Position numbers and translations under genes: made by a program. Shown one piece after another: positions 41,207 through 53,700 of a stretch of 64,000 nt of DNA. The stretch comes from Flabesymbios commensalis (lineage: Eukaryota; Annelida; Polychaeta; Terebellida; Flabelligeridae). Under the pieces are notes generated by a model. It was not told the DNA's origin and searched no databases. It saw nothing but the letters and a program-made list of their open reading frames with translations. Within the stretch, counting starts at the first letter, position 1; each line of letters starts with the position of its first letter. Location: contig OZ024909.1 of assembly GCA_964017125.1 (NCBI GenBank), positions 78,630,830 through 78,694,829 on the forward strand. The letters are read 5' to 3'.

Positions 41207-41575
41207 TTCGTGATTTTAGTGAACAAGACAAATAGAAGAGTAACAAATTAAAAAATATCTAAACCAGGGGTAACCGAGAAAGAACATGTGACAAAGCCAG
41301 TTATGATATCAACTACAATAAAAGGGGAGAAAAAGGCATTGGCATTGGCCAGGGTAACCGAGAAAGAACATGCAACATAGCCAGTTATGATATCAACTAC
41401 AATAAAAGGGGAGAAAAAGGCATTGGCATTGGCTGAAAAACTAGTCAACGCAACTGATCCCTCAAAGATAAATGAAGGGGATAATGATGATTGGAGAATG
41501 TGATTGGTTGAACTTCAGGAATTATCCTGGCGAATAGTGTAATGCTGTTCATGACCATGTATTTTATTAACGAAC
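41207..41575 (+). pseudogene. PA gene exon-2 fragment (stalk and anchor only)
   Basis: It matches the second half of copy 1 exon 2: MNKTNK-like, then KPGVTEKEH, ISTTIKGEKKALA, KLVNATDPS and the anchor-coding SGIILANSVMLF in a shifted frame. Stops and frame breaks occur (for example TAA after AACAAAT and TAG in GCAACATAG). A block of about 80 bp running from GTAACCGAGAAAGAACATG to AAAAAGGCATTGGCATTGGC is present twice in tandem. The signal peptide, heptad repeat and PA domain are absent nearby. The 3' flank is still homologous to copy 1 for several hundred bases. Confidence 0.85.
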
Positions 41576-44500
41576 CACGTTTGTCATAGCATACCTATCC
41601 GTTTACATGAAAATATGTTATAACTCCCAGAAGTGAATCTTTGGAAAATTAAGATAAACGACGATGACTAGATGTATGGTGATGGGGGTATGGTGAGTTT
41701 ACTGATTATATATCACAACCTCTGGGAGAATGTATACAGCTAAATAACATAAGGACTTGACTTGTATACATTTCAAAGCACCTCTGTGTATGGAGTGGAT
41801 AGTGTTATGTGTGACCTTCTCTTTTATGTGAGACCCACATACATGTCTCAGCTCTCACAACCTATCGTTTGAGAAGCAGCTAGGGTGACTTGATCTTGTA
41901 GTATCATCAATCTTCAATTGATTCGCAATTATTGTGAAACAAACTGCTAATATGTCGATTTGTTGGAGGTGATATTACCAATGTATGTTTTCTATTGTAT
42001 GCATGTGATCTGGCTGTATTGGTAGAATGTGAAGCTAAACCGTAAGGACAACTGTCGTACTGATGGTAGATAGTAGATCTTTAAGAAAAAGTGGATATAA
42101 GACAAGCACTCAATTGTTTAATTTGTATTACGCATGAGGTGCTGCTACATGGAAAAAAATAAAAGTTTTTGAGTGTGACTGGTGAATTGAAGCCAACGTT
42201 TCTAACAAGAAAAAAAAAGAGAAAAGCAAATTCATATATTCACTTATGAAATAATTGTTGTTTTATTTTTTATTTTGTTATCAAACATAATTTTAGATAT
42301 ATTATGTCATCTGATGACCTCACTAGTCCAGGATCCACGGACTCAAAAACATGGAGGGGTGGACACAGCTTCCTGTACTTTTTAATGCATTTTTTCTGTT
42401 AGCTCGGAACCTTGGGAGGTACATTTGATTTGTCAGTTCTGCAAAATTTCCTGCGAGAAACAATTTATAATGCTTTTGCATGCGAACCGTACAAATTTAG
42501 TTCAAAAAATCCATTATCTCATTTTTTTACAGAAATAAAGTTAAGAAAATCTCTATAAGAAGGGATTTATATCTGGCCTACATAGCATGTGTATATACAT
42601 ACCCAGAACCATAAATCTACAGAATTACACTGCGTTAATAAAAAATCTTTATTTTCGAGCGGATTTGGGTGGATTTTTAAAATTTATTGTCCACTTATTT
42701 GACATTTGAGTATGCAGCCATAATCTGTGGTTATAAGAGTCACTTAAGTGAAGGAAATGTGAGTTTGTCATAGATATTAAATGTTTATTGCCAGTTTTAC
42801 CCATAACCCCCCTTAGAAAGAAGATTTAGCTCTCAGATGGAAAAAGTTAATACACCATGTTTGTACACTTATTTGCAGTGTTCTGTCTCCGACCACACAC
42901 TGAAAGCAGGCATTTCAAATTGTGCACGAGAAACACCCCACCGTTGACAGATTTAGTTTTCAGCCTCCGGCTTACGCATATGCGCCAGTCAACGTTTAGC
43001 AGAGAATGTTTAGCAGGGCAGCGTTTTGTAGACCAGCCAATCACAAGTGTACTACGATAGGCTGAACAGGATAGTGGGGGTGATGTGACGTCAGCCCATC
43101 TGCACAATTTAGCACTCGGAATAGCAGTGTCTACGGGTGGCAGTGTACATGTTCGGGACTCAGGATCGGGATTAGTACCCAGATCGCTCAGCGGAGGTTT
43201 GCATATTTGAGCAGTTTTGGGTGCCCTTGAAGCTGGTAATTATTGATAATTTGATATAATTTCCTGTTTATTAGTTTGATACATGTATCATCTACACATA
43301 CTGTACAGATGATCTGCAAGTTACTTGACACATGGTGCATGAGCTTTGTCAATATCCGTGCTGAATTTTTCTACTTAGAGGAGGGGGAGGGGGGTAAATT
43401 TATCACAAAATGAAATTTCTTCTACTAAATGTCAGCCATTTTGACCGTACAAGATGGCTAGCCTACATATACTCAACTTTGAAATTAATTCAGTTTTTCA
43501 ATTTAAAAAAAAAATGTTTTAAAAAGAAAAAAATTACAGCCACAGCTGTTCAGAAATGGAAACCTCCGCTGAGCGATCTTGATCCCCAATCCGAATCATC
43601 TCCAAAAAAGTCTATGAACTTTTTTCCATCTGCGCTCTAAATGTTCCGGCTTGGGGATGAAAAACTGGTGATAAAATCACACTTCTTTCACTAAATTTCA
43701 ACCATTATAACCACAGGAGTCGGCTCTATAGCTAAATATCAAAATTATTATACATCTTCCAAAAGAAACGCAAACAATTATACCAAAACTGATAAAAAAT
43801 GCAGTAATCACGATCCTTAATCTGTACTGTAATTAGAATCATCCCCAAGATTCACATACCTGTTTTTGGACCTGATACATACATATCTATGGTAAAAGTT
43901 TCATACAAATCCGATAATCACTTTGTAAATAGCCCCAAATAGTCCTAAACATGGTGTATTATCCTTTTTCATCTGTATGCTGAATCTTCCTACTAAGGGG
44001 GGTTATGTTTAAAACTGGAAATCAAACATTTGATATATATGACAAAATCACGTTTTTTTTATTAAATCTGAGCTACTATAAATACGGAAGATGGCTATGT
44101 TCTTAAATGCAGAATAAATTTAGTTTTTTTCGTTTGAAAAAACTTCAATTATTATACAGATGTCAAAAAAATGTGAAAAAACCTACCCAAAATTGTTCAA
44201 AAATGAAAATTATTATTATGAATCCCATGTAATTTTGTGGATTTATCGTCTTGAGAATGTATATGTATATATTATGTTGGCCTGCTGTAAATTCCTTGAT
44301 ATAGAGATTTTCCAAACAATATTTCTGTGAAGAAATGGAAAAATAGACTTTTCGGACAAAGTTTGTACAATTGTTCGAATAGATATTTTCCTTTTTTTTA
44401 GGTGTCAAATTTGATTCCCTGGGCAATAGACGATGCTAATTGTTACTTGTGAAATGATAATTTGGAAAATTAATAAAATTGATGTTTCTCTCAGAATACT

Positions 44501-45247
44501 ATATCCGATAGCTCTTTTATAATTATTATCTTTTTGCATTAATATTTTTTGTTTGTTGTTATTTTGTTTTATTTGTATCACTAAGTACCCTGATATTCGC
44601 CTGTCTAAAGATCAATGTAGTGTCACCTTTACAGGTTAAAGTACACTAGTAAACAGTTGTAAAAAATATGCTGTAGGTCTATTGTGTAAATACTTAATTT
44701 AAACAAGAGTAATTGACCCAATGCGATGTCAATATTGGGTCGATGTTTGCTGAACTAGACCATACTTGGATAATACACTGTAAGAGACACCTGGTGAGTG
44801 TTTTTGTGAGATGTAAATACAAATGCTTAGAAGTAATTGCACATCAGTTTTTGTTCTCCGTCTGAATTTGCAAATGCATCTGATTCTCACAGAAAAAAGC
44901 CAACACAAGAAATTAACCTTTTTTTGTGACACGTGCGCATTACTTGGGAGCCTGGACATATTTGACAAGGCTGTGTCACATAGATGATAATCGGAAAAAA
45001 GAAAGTATCCATCGTCCGGCCAAAAATTAGAAATATTCAAATAACATTACTTAGAAAAAGTGGGATGCAAGTACACATAAATTAAATGCATTTTCGAAGA
45101 TATGTATGCCAATATTTGTTGAAATGCGGAAGTTTAAATCAATTCATCAACAATTACAGACTTGAAAATAGGCCTTTAGGTCCCAGAAGTTATAATTGGG
45201 GATACACACTCACGAATAGGAAAGCTCCTACGTCATGTAGGCATAAA
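41576..45247. other. Flank of the exon fragment with repeats
   Basis: 41576-42250 follows the 3' flank of copy 1. 43140-43610 has inverted arms with AGATCGCTCAGCGGAGGTTT on both strands. 43380-44130 holds three diverged repeats of a segment with ACTAAATKTCAGCCATT-like words and AAGATGGCTA. 44720-44800 matches the copy 1 flank (ATTGGGTCGA, GTAAGAGACACCTGGTGA). No gene is seen. Confidence 0.5.
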
Positions 45248-46035
45248 ATAGGTATGTGTTCGTACCACACTCATCTAGACATGTAGTCAGATAGACTTGT
45301 GTTTGTACCACACCCATCTAGACATGTAGTCAGACAGACGTGTGTTTGAAGACACCACACCCATCTAGACATCTAGTTAGACAGACGTGTGTTTTTAGAC
45401 ACCACACCCATTTAGACATGTAGTCAGACAGACATGTGTTTGAAGACACCACACCCATCTAGACATCTAGTCAGACAGACGTGTGTTTGTAGACACCACA
45501 CCCATTTAGACATGTAGTCAGACAGACATGTGTTTGAAGACACCACACCCATCTAGACATGTAGTCAGACAGACGTGTGTTTGAAGACACCACACACATC
45601 TAGACATCTAGTTAGACAGACGTGTGTTTTTAGACACCACACCCATTTAGACATGTAGTCAGATGGACGTGTGTTTGTAGACACCACACCCATCTAGACA
45701 TGTAGTCAGACGGACATGTGTTTGAAGACACCACACCCATCTAGACATGTAGTCAGACAGACGTGTGTTTGTACCACACCCATCTAGACATGTAGTCCGA
45801 TAGACGTGTGTTTGTAGACGTCACACCCATCTAAGCATGTAGACAGATAGTCGTGTGTTTGTACCACACCCATCTAGACATGTAGTCAGATAGTCGTGTG
45901 TTTGTACCACACCCATCTAGCAATGTAGTCAGATAGTCGTGTGTTTGTACCACACCCACCTAGACATGTTGTCGGATAGACGGGTGTTTATTCACGGCAC
46001 ACCCACTCATATATGTAGTCAGATAGGAATGCGTT
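45248..46035. repeat. 43-bp minisatellite, array 2
   Basis: About 17-18 units of the same repeat as at 16757-17852, with a higher share of the longer variant (TGTTTGAAGACACCACACCC). It ends in the same way with GCGTTTGCAGACAAAACATT. Confidence 0.93.
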
Positions 46036-46354
46036 TGCAGACAAAACATTCTCATCAATCTGGCTGATGATATATAACAATACAAAGCCATGAACACAGA
46101 TTTTAAACTATATAGCAGATTAATAAATCAGATTTGTTCTTTATATTATACATTGTTATATCACGACATGAACATAGTTTACATCAATTAATCCAGATGA
46201 TGACATATAACTCTGATCAGCCATGACTAGATTAAAAAAAATATAATGGATCAACATCGAGACCTGTTGATAGTTTACATCATTTAATCTGTTACAGATT
46301 GTTTGCTCACGACTCTTAACCCTGTCTTGCTGAATTGTTTCAATTGTATTTTTA

Positions 46355-46401
46355 GTCATTTGAAGCTGGAATTGCTAACGCAATTTCCAGCTTCAAATGA
46401 C
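46355..46401. repeat. Perfect 17-bp-stem hairpin
   Basis: GTCATTTGAAGCTGGAA and TTCCAGCTTCAAATGAC are complementary around TTGCTAACGCAA-like loop sequence. It is related to 8348-8394. Confidence 0.75.
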
Positions 46402-46523
46402 GAAAAATATTACTATTTATGAAAAATAGACATGTCTAAAATTAAATTATCTGATCATCTAAGCATCTACTAAAAACTATTTTATCAAAATTAAGTGATA
46501 TTTTTATTGATCTAAAACATCCT

Positions 46524-46564
46524 TAACCCCGTATATATCCGGGTATAGCAGGACAAGGGTTAAC
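46524..46564. mobile_element. 41-bp TTAACCC-ended mini-element
   Basis: TTAACCCCGTATATATCC ... CAGGACAAGGGTTAA has TTAACCC ends on both strands. Its complement resembles the unit of the 60-bp array at 120-606 and the single unit at about 5671-5706. Confidence 0.5.
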
Positions 46565-47759
46565 GCTTGTGGGTAAAACATTCTCAATAATCGAGAGATG
46601 ACATATAACATTACTGAGACGTGACAATAGATTTAATAATAAATAACGTATCAATAAATGATATTTGTTCGTGACATTTTATCCAGACATGTTGATAGTT
46701 TAGTTCAATTTGTCTGATGAAAAAACTCATAACTCGTGAAATGGCAAACCTACGTTCCGGCGTTGACAAGTTCACTGCTAATCACGACAATGATCCGTTT
46801 TATCAAGTCAATTTAACCATCTTTATTTGGTTCTAAATGTGTATTTATATATAAAGATTTGCAAATGTTTTGGGCGCACATTAAATAAATATGAGTGATT
46901 TTCACACACTTGAAGTCGTAAGACTTAAAGTGAGTGAAAGTCCAAATACGATAACTGAAAAGGAGAATGAAGTAATACATATATATATATACTGCTATTA
47001 AAAACAGGTGTAGAATATTTTATCAATGTTTTTGACTTTTCGCTTTGTTTGAAACTTGGTTGAAAATGGCATAGAAGTAAAATGAAGAAACTGTATGACA
47101 ACACCTACTTCAGGAATATCTCATACACTTTAAGTTGGGCCTGTGATCAGTAGAAAATTAATGTGGTAGAGAAAGGACTAAACTTCTAAGAGACCACACT
47201 CGCATCAAGAATATTATATTCACTTCCAATTGATGTAGCGTGTAAATAATTAAACTTCTAAGCAACCACACCTGCCTCAAAATACATACACTTCAATTTG
47301 GGTAGGTAATCACATGGCTTCTTTTAATGTGAAAATATAGTTAACGCCGATGACCGTGTGAAATAACTGGCTGATTTGAAATTATTGAAAAACAAGACAC
47401 GAGCAAAGCAATCAATATTTAATATGCCATGAAATGTCACATTAAATATACATTTTTACACGTGTAAACAATACATCTTTTCCCAGCATGTTCTACAAAA
47501 TATTTAATATTTGTTGTGTCTTTTAATAGCCAGGATTCAAATTAATCGTGGTGAATTAATCTAATTCCAATTTTACAAACACTCTTTTCTATCATTCTAT
47601 CGTTTTTATGTTTAATATGTAGTAACTGTCGGCCTTAATAACTCCATTTAACTTCTTCTCAGATTTTCAGTTCAAGATAAAAAATGTTCCAGCTTCCGAA
47701 ATACTTACTATAATTCTCAGCAAATGGTCATTTTAACTCAATGTATCAACATTTACTAA

Positions 47760-47950
47760 CGCGCCAGAAGATGATAGACTGGGGACCTGACATTGAGACG
47801 TTTAACAGAGAAGGATATAGGCATTCCGTGGGCCTGGCAATTGGAAGTTCAAATCTGCATATACATTGATTCAAACTGTTCAAAGACCTGGAGTGTGCAA
47901 TGCTGTTTAACATATGGTGCATTATAAATAACCGATATTCCTGACTTCAA
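47760..47950. repeat. Unexpanded paralog of the 41-bp array locus
   Basis: One diverged unit (GATGATAGACTGGGGACC, TGACATTGAGACG, TTTAACAGAGAAGG) sits between CAAATGGTCATTTTAA on the left and GCATATACATTGATTCAAAC on the right. Matching flanks border the 7.1-kb array (CAAATGGTAATTTTAAA at 26599; GTGCATATACAACTG at 33759). Confidence 0.75.
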
Positions 47951-48346
47951 GCTTCTTTCTGTCGGGATATTGTCACAATATACTGATTGACAAAAATAAT
48001 ATTTACTGAAACGTTTACACCATGACTAATTTCCGTTTTTAATAGATTTACAATTACTTTTTTGTTGGCAAATCATGTGTTTTATAAAAATATTATAATT
48101 TTTTCAATTCACAGAACATGACTTTTCCCTGATAATACGTTTGTCATCTCAATACGAAACTGTCAATATGAAATACGAAATGATTTTTATTTTTTTTAAT
48201 TTACGCAACATAATCTTTTCAGTCTGTATGGAGATAACAAATCAGTTATCCCGCTGCTAAAGATATATATGGTACCCTATCAGATGACAGGCCACCACAG
48301 ATATGTGTACTTATGCATATGGCACCCTATTAGTCATCGCATGTAA

Positions 48347-48401
48347 GTATGCATATGCATATGCATATGCATATGCATATGCATATGCATATGCATATGC
48401 A
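48347..48401. repeat. (GCATAT)n hexanucleotide microsatellite
   Basis: About nine pure units of ATGCAT/GCATAT lie in tandem. The unit is self-complementary (ATGCAT, CATATG), so it can pair with itself. Confidence 0.95.
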
Positions 48402-48792
48402 ATGCGCCATACTGTTTAAAGACCCGGGGTGTGAAATATTCGTCACCCCTTGACCTCATTCCGATAGGAGATGGATATAGTGCCAGCTTCGGTCTTACTG
48501 GACTTACTGTTCCGCCAATATTGTCACAACTTTTCTGAAAAATGCATTTGTCAGTTACACTGCGAAAGTTTAAAGAATGATTCAACTGCAAAACTCGCAT
48601 GCCTGGGACGGTCAAGTGTAGGCCAACAGTAGCCTATTGAGTACAGATTAACGGCAATAATATAGCCACTGAACTGATTACAAGATACTACTTAAACGGG
48701 ACATTGATCCAATGCTGTTTTAATGCTAGGCCAACGTCTGCGACGCTGGCCCAACATTGAATAAATGTACAATGTTTGAGGGGAAGTCCTCC

Positions 48793-48904
48793 TGCCCAGC
48801 AAACACAAGACATTTGTATAACATTTATACAACGTCGGCCCAACGTCTTCGACGTTGGTCCAACATTGCATAAAGTCATACAAATGTTTTGTGTTTACTG
48901 GGCA
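48793..48904. mobile_element. 112-bp palindromic MITE, TGCCCAGCAAACAC ends
   Basis: The left end TGCCCAGCAAACACAA and the right end TTGTGTTTACTGGGCA are near complements. The centre GACGTTGGTCCAACATTG / CGTCGGCCCAACGTC is itself palindromic. Part of a relative (GGCCAACGTCTGCGACGCTGG) lies just left at about 48729. Confidence 0.75.
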
Positions 48905-48905
48905 T

Positions 48906-49932
48906 GTCAATACAAGCTTAGGTGAAGCAGTTTCAACATCCCCGCAGTAATACAGTCAGTTTGTTTGCAATCCAGCGACCAAGTAGGGGTAAGGGCCAAG
49001 AGCTTTGAATTATAAACTCATAGATGTCGCTCAAGTATATATGAACTTGCTGTGATTTGAGAACTTGCTCTTAATGAGGCTTTGGGTATGAAACGCATAT
49101 TTAGTATTATTATGGAATAGGGACTTGGCCTACCCACGGGCACTATTGCCTTCTGGGGGACCCTTGTCCCGTGAATTTCGACAGTTGAACACACCTTTAA
49201 TGCCATTTTTTAATTTTCACAAAAAAAACTTTTTTGCACTCATGCTGTTGCCTTTCACAACGATACGTCTGGTGAGACCAGCCAATCTCACACTTTTGCC
49301 AACACGCTTCACTTCACTGTTTGATTTTGCTGTTTCAAATAGATATTCCTACGAGAAAAACTTTCTGTATCGTTGGGTACGGCAAGATAGGTTGATATCA
49401 GTACTCGTCACCACATCATTATATTCCAACCTGACTGGAGATGAATAATGCGTTAGCCCACTTCCACTTCGGCAGTTGTGGATGGGGCTGCTAATGATAT
49501 ATATGGCACCCTACTGGATGACGCGCCACCCCGCAGGTTTGACTTGTGTACCAAGGTCATGAGAATAGAGTCATGCTGTTCTAAAAACAAGTGTTCCCGT
49601 TATAAATTTAGGTTGAACTGATGCTTTTTAAACCGCGCCGCTTGGCCTACTCGATGCCTTTCTATTAGGCCTAAGTGTTAACTTTACTCCTACTTTATAT
49701 TACTTTTTTTTTAAACCTTCACGGCTTCACATTATTCAAAGGGGTTTGGTCGCAGAATATTCACCTTCGTTGCAAAATATGTTCTAAGCTCTCAGAATAA
49801 AGTTCTAATCTTTCATTTGATAAAGCTGAGTGTCTGTGATTATCGTTATTAGCCGTGCCACAAAATAGCCACATCATACATGTGGAAGTCAGAATTATCA
49901 AAAGCGTGAGAAATACAGCGTTGTTAAAATAT
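48906..49932. other. Spacer upstream of PA gene copy 2
   Basis: No recognisable gene. A 107-aa open frame (49125-49448) has no motif I know. Two GATATATATGGCACCCTA-like words (about 48264 and 49496) suggest a small local duplication. AGAATTATCAAAAGCGTGAG at about 49892 resembles the sequence upstream of copy 1 (34087). Confidence 0.4.
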
Positions 49933-50216
49933 CACACACGTCACCTCATTCTAAAGTTCAATACACCGATTTAAATTTGCCCACACAAACACGATTTTTC
50001 GCTCTGTGATTTGACAGAAATACTAAACCACTCTGCTGTTGTAATTTAAAGCCAGTTTGGTGACCACGACTCTCACACAAAGCCTGGTGTCCAAGGATCT
50101 CATTTAAAATCCAACTGCTGACAACATTTCTCTTTTTCAAAGTCAGCTCAGAGTTAACAGCTGCGGTATAAACTCTGCTGTTCACAGTTTAACATAAAAA
50201 AATCGTTGTTCGCACA
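49933..50216 (+). promoter_or_regulatory. Conserved promoter and 5' UTR of PA gene copy 2
   Basis: Homologous to 34175-34472. The TATA-like box is AATTTAAAG (50043-50051). The initiator-like A in CTCACAC at 50075 is 32 bp downstream. The box differs by one base from copies 1 and 3. CGCTCTGTGATTTGACAGA and CCCACACAAACACGA are retained. Confidence 0.7.
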
Positions 50217-50790
50217 ATGACACGTCTGTCATTTAGTAATATATTGTGGCTAATGGCACAGAACATTTTGATAGTGCAATGCCAGCTAAGTATGCCAGAA
50301 ATGGGAGGTGGTGTGCCTGAAATGGGACGAGCTATGCCTGGAATGGAAGGTGGTATGCCTGAAATGGGAAGAGGTATGACTGAAGTGGCAGGAGATATTC
50401 CTGAAGTGGGAGGAGGTGGAAAAGATCCTACAGCAGCTAAAATAACACAAATGCAACAACAACAAAAAGAACGAGGAGAAAAGTTTAATCTAGCTGCTGC
50501 ACGTATCATTCTGTCAACATATTCACAAGATGGAATGGTAAAAGGATACGTTTATTTTGCTAATGGCCACGTTTCTCATTACCAATGGGGCTGGTTAATT
50601 GAAATACCATCAGATGGTAAAGGACCTGGATGTAGCCCGCTGACTACGAAACATAAAGAAGGTCAACTGATAGCTTTGATTAAACGTGGAGGGTGTTCGT
50701 TCGCTGACAAAGCTACAAATGGTGGAACAAAGATGTCTATCATATATAACAACAAAGACAAGGACAAGCTAATTGCAATGGCGGGATTAG
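50217..50790 (+). CDS. PA gene copy 2, exon 1
   Basis: It codes the signal peptide, heptads (50292-50417), linker and most of the PA domain, ending AGL-G at a GTAAGT donor (50791). The frame stays open past the donor into the intron, but the paralogs and the exon-2 phase fix the splice. Confidence 0.85.
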
Positions 50791-53700
50791 GTAAGTATGA
50801 AAATGAATTATGATTGTTGGTTGATTGGAAAACAAGATTTATACTATGCTTACATTTATACTACATGTCTATCTGTGAAAAGACTAGGCACATGGACTCC
50901 CGAGCTATAGGCGTCATTAAGCATAGACCCCCAAGCCTAGCCGTCACTAAACATGGATTCCCAAGGCTAGCCGTCACTAAGTGGGGACTCCCAAGGCTAG
51001 CTGTCACTAATCGTCGACTTCCAATGCTAGCCGTCACTAAGTGGGGACTCCCAAGGATAGCTGTCGCTAAGCGTAGACTCTCATGGCCAGCCGTCACTAA
51101 GCGTGGACTCCCAAGGCTAGCCGTCACTAAGTATGGACTCCCAAGGTTAGCGGTCACTGAGCGTGGATTCCCAAGGCTAGCCGTCACTAAGCGTGGACTC
51201 CCAAGGCTGGCCGTCACTAAGCGTGACTCCCAAGGCTGGCCGTCACTAAGCGTGACTCCCAAGGCTAGCCGTCACTAAGCGTGGACTCCCAAGGCTGGCC
51301 GTCACTAAGTGTGACTCCCAAGGCTGGCCGTCACTAAGCGTGACTCCCAATGCTAGCCGTCACTCCGCATTGACTCCCAAGGCTAGCTGTCACTAAGCAT
51401 GGACTCCCAAGGCTAGTCGTCACTAAGCGTGGACTCCCAAGGCTAGCCGTCACTGAGCATCATCTTCACTCTGTCATGTGATTTGCGGCACGCAATCCCA
51501 TGACCTCACGTTATACTGTCATCCGCCCAGATACGAATATCTTCGGACCAATCACATTGGTAAGCAACCTAAACAAATCGTCTGACCCAGGCTGTGACCG
51601 TATCGGAAATCTGTGCTGCGCATCATGATTGGTCACCGATGAAGTCATTCACAGGCACTAATAAATATTCATGCTAAGATAACCCCTCTCTAATGTACAG
51701 TTCCCCTACACACTAGTTGTCCAGGCTTGAGCTACGCTCTGCGCGCATTAAGACTGGACTGGTGCAGATGCTGAGCATGGACTCCGAGGCTAACCGTCAC
51801 TAAGCATGGACTCCCAAGGATAGCCATCACTAAGCGTGGACTCCCAAGGATAGCCATCACTAAGCATGGACTCCCAAGGCTCGCCGTCACTAAGTATGGA
51901 CTCCCAAGGCCAGCCGTTACTAAGCGTGGATTCTCAAGGCTAGTCGTCACTAAGCATGGACTCCCAAGGCTGGCCGTCACTAAGCGTGATTCCCAAGGCT
52001 GGCCGTCACTAAGCGTGACTCCCAAGGCTAGCCGTCACTCCGCATTGACTCCCAAGGCTAGCTGTCATTAAGCATGGACTCCCAAGGCTAGCCGTCACTA
52101 AGCGTGGACTCCCAAGGCTAGCCATCACTGAGCATCATCTTCACTCTGTCATGTGATTTGCGGCACGCAATCCCATGACCTCACGTTATACTGTCATCTG
52201 CCCAGATACGAATATCTTTGGACCAATCACATTGGTAAGCAATCTGAACAAATCGTCTGACCCAGGCTGTGACCGTATTGGAAATCTGTGCTGCGCATCA
52301 TGATTGGTCACCGATGAAGTCATTCACAGGCACTAATAAATTTTCATGCTAAGATAACCCCTCTCTAATGTACAGTTCCCTTACACACTAGTTGTCCAGG
52401 CTTGAGCTACGCTCTGCGTGCATTAAGACTGGACTGGTGCAGATGCTGAGCATGGACTCCGAGGCTAACCGTCACTAAGCGTGGACTCCCAAGGCTCGCC
52501 GTCATTAAGTATGGACTCCCAAGGCCAGCCATCACTAAGTGTGGACTCCTAAGACTAGCCGTCACTAAGCGTGGACTCCCAAGGCCAGCCGTTACTAAGC
52601 GTGGATTCTCAAGGCTAGTCGTCACTAAGCATGGAATCCCAAGGCTGGCCGTCACTAAGCGTGACTCTCAAGGCTCGCCGTCACTCCGCATTGACTCCCA
52701 AGGCTAGCTGTCACTAAGCATGGACTCCCAAGGCTAGCCGTCACTAAGCGTGGACTCCCAAGGCTCGCCGTCACTAAGTATGGACTCCCAAGGCCAGCCA
52801 TCACTAAGCGTGGACTCCTAAGACTAGCCGTCACTAAGCGTGGACTCCCAAGGCCAGCCGTTACTAAGCGTGGATTCTCAAGGCTAGTCGTCACTAAGCA
52901 TGGAATCCCAAGTCTAGCCGTCACTAAATGTGGACTCCCAAGGCTAGCCGTCACTAAGCGTGGACTCCCAAGGCTAGCCGTCACTAAGCGTGGACTCCCA
53001 AGGCCAGCCATCACTAAGCGTGGACTCCCAAGGCTCGCCGTCACTAAGTATGGACTCCCAAGGCCAGCCATCACTAAGCGTGGACTCCTAAGACTAGCCG
53101 TCACTAAGCGTGGACTCCCAAGACCAGCCGTTACTAAGCGTGGATTCTCAAGGCTAGTCGTCACTAAGCATGGAATCCCAAGGCTAGCCGTAACTAAATG
53201 TGGACTCCCAAGGCTAGCCGTCACTAAGCGTGGACTCCCAAGGCTAGCCGTTACTAAGCGTGGACTCCCAAAGCCAGCCGTTACTAAGAGTGGACTCCCA
53301 AGGCTAGCCGTCACTAAGTATGGACTCCCAAGGCTAGCCGTCACTAAGCGTGGACTCCCAAGGCTAGCCGTCACTAAGCGTGGACTCCCAAGTATAGCCG
53401 TCACTAAGCGTGGACTCCCTAGGCTAGCCGTCACTAAGCGTGGACTCCCAAGGCTAGCAGTCACTAAGCATGGACTTCCAAGGCTAGCCATTGCTAAGCG
53501 TAGACTCCCAAAGCTAGCCATCACTAAGCGTGGACTCCCAAGGCTAGCTGTCACTAAGCATGGACTCCCAAGCCGTCACTAAGCGTGGACTCCCAAGGCT
53601 AGCGGTCACTAAGTGTGTACTCCCAAGGCTAGCCATCGCTACGCATGGACTCCCAAGGCTGGCCGTCACTAAGCGTGACTCTCAAGGCTAGCCGTCACTA

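Noticed and set aside
49125-49448. 107-codon plus-strand frame
   Set aside because: No family motif, no splice partners and no paralog in the other cassettes; the length is possible by chance.
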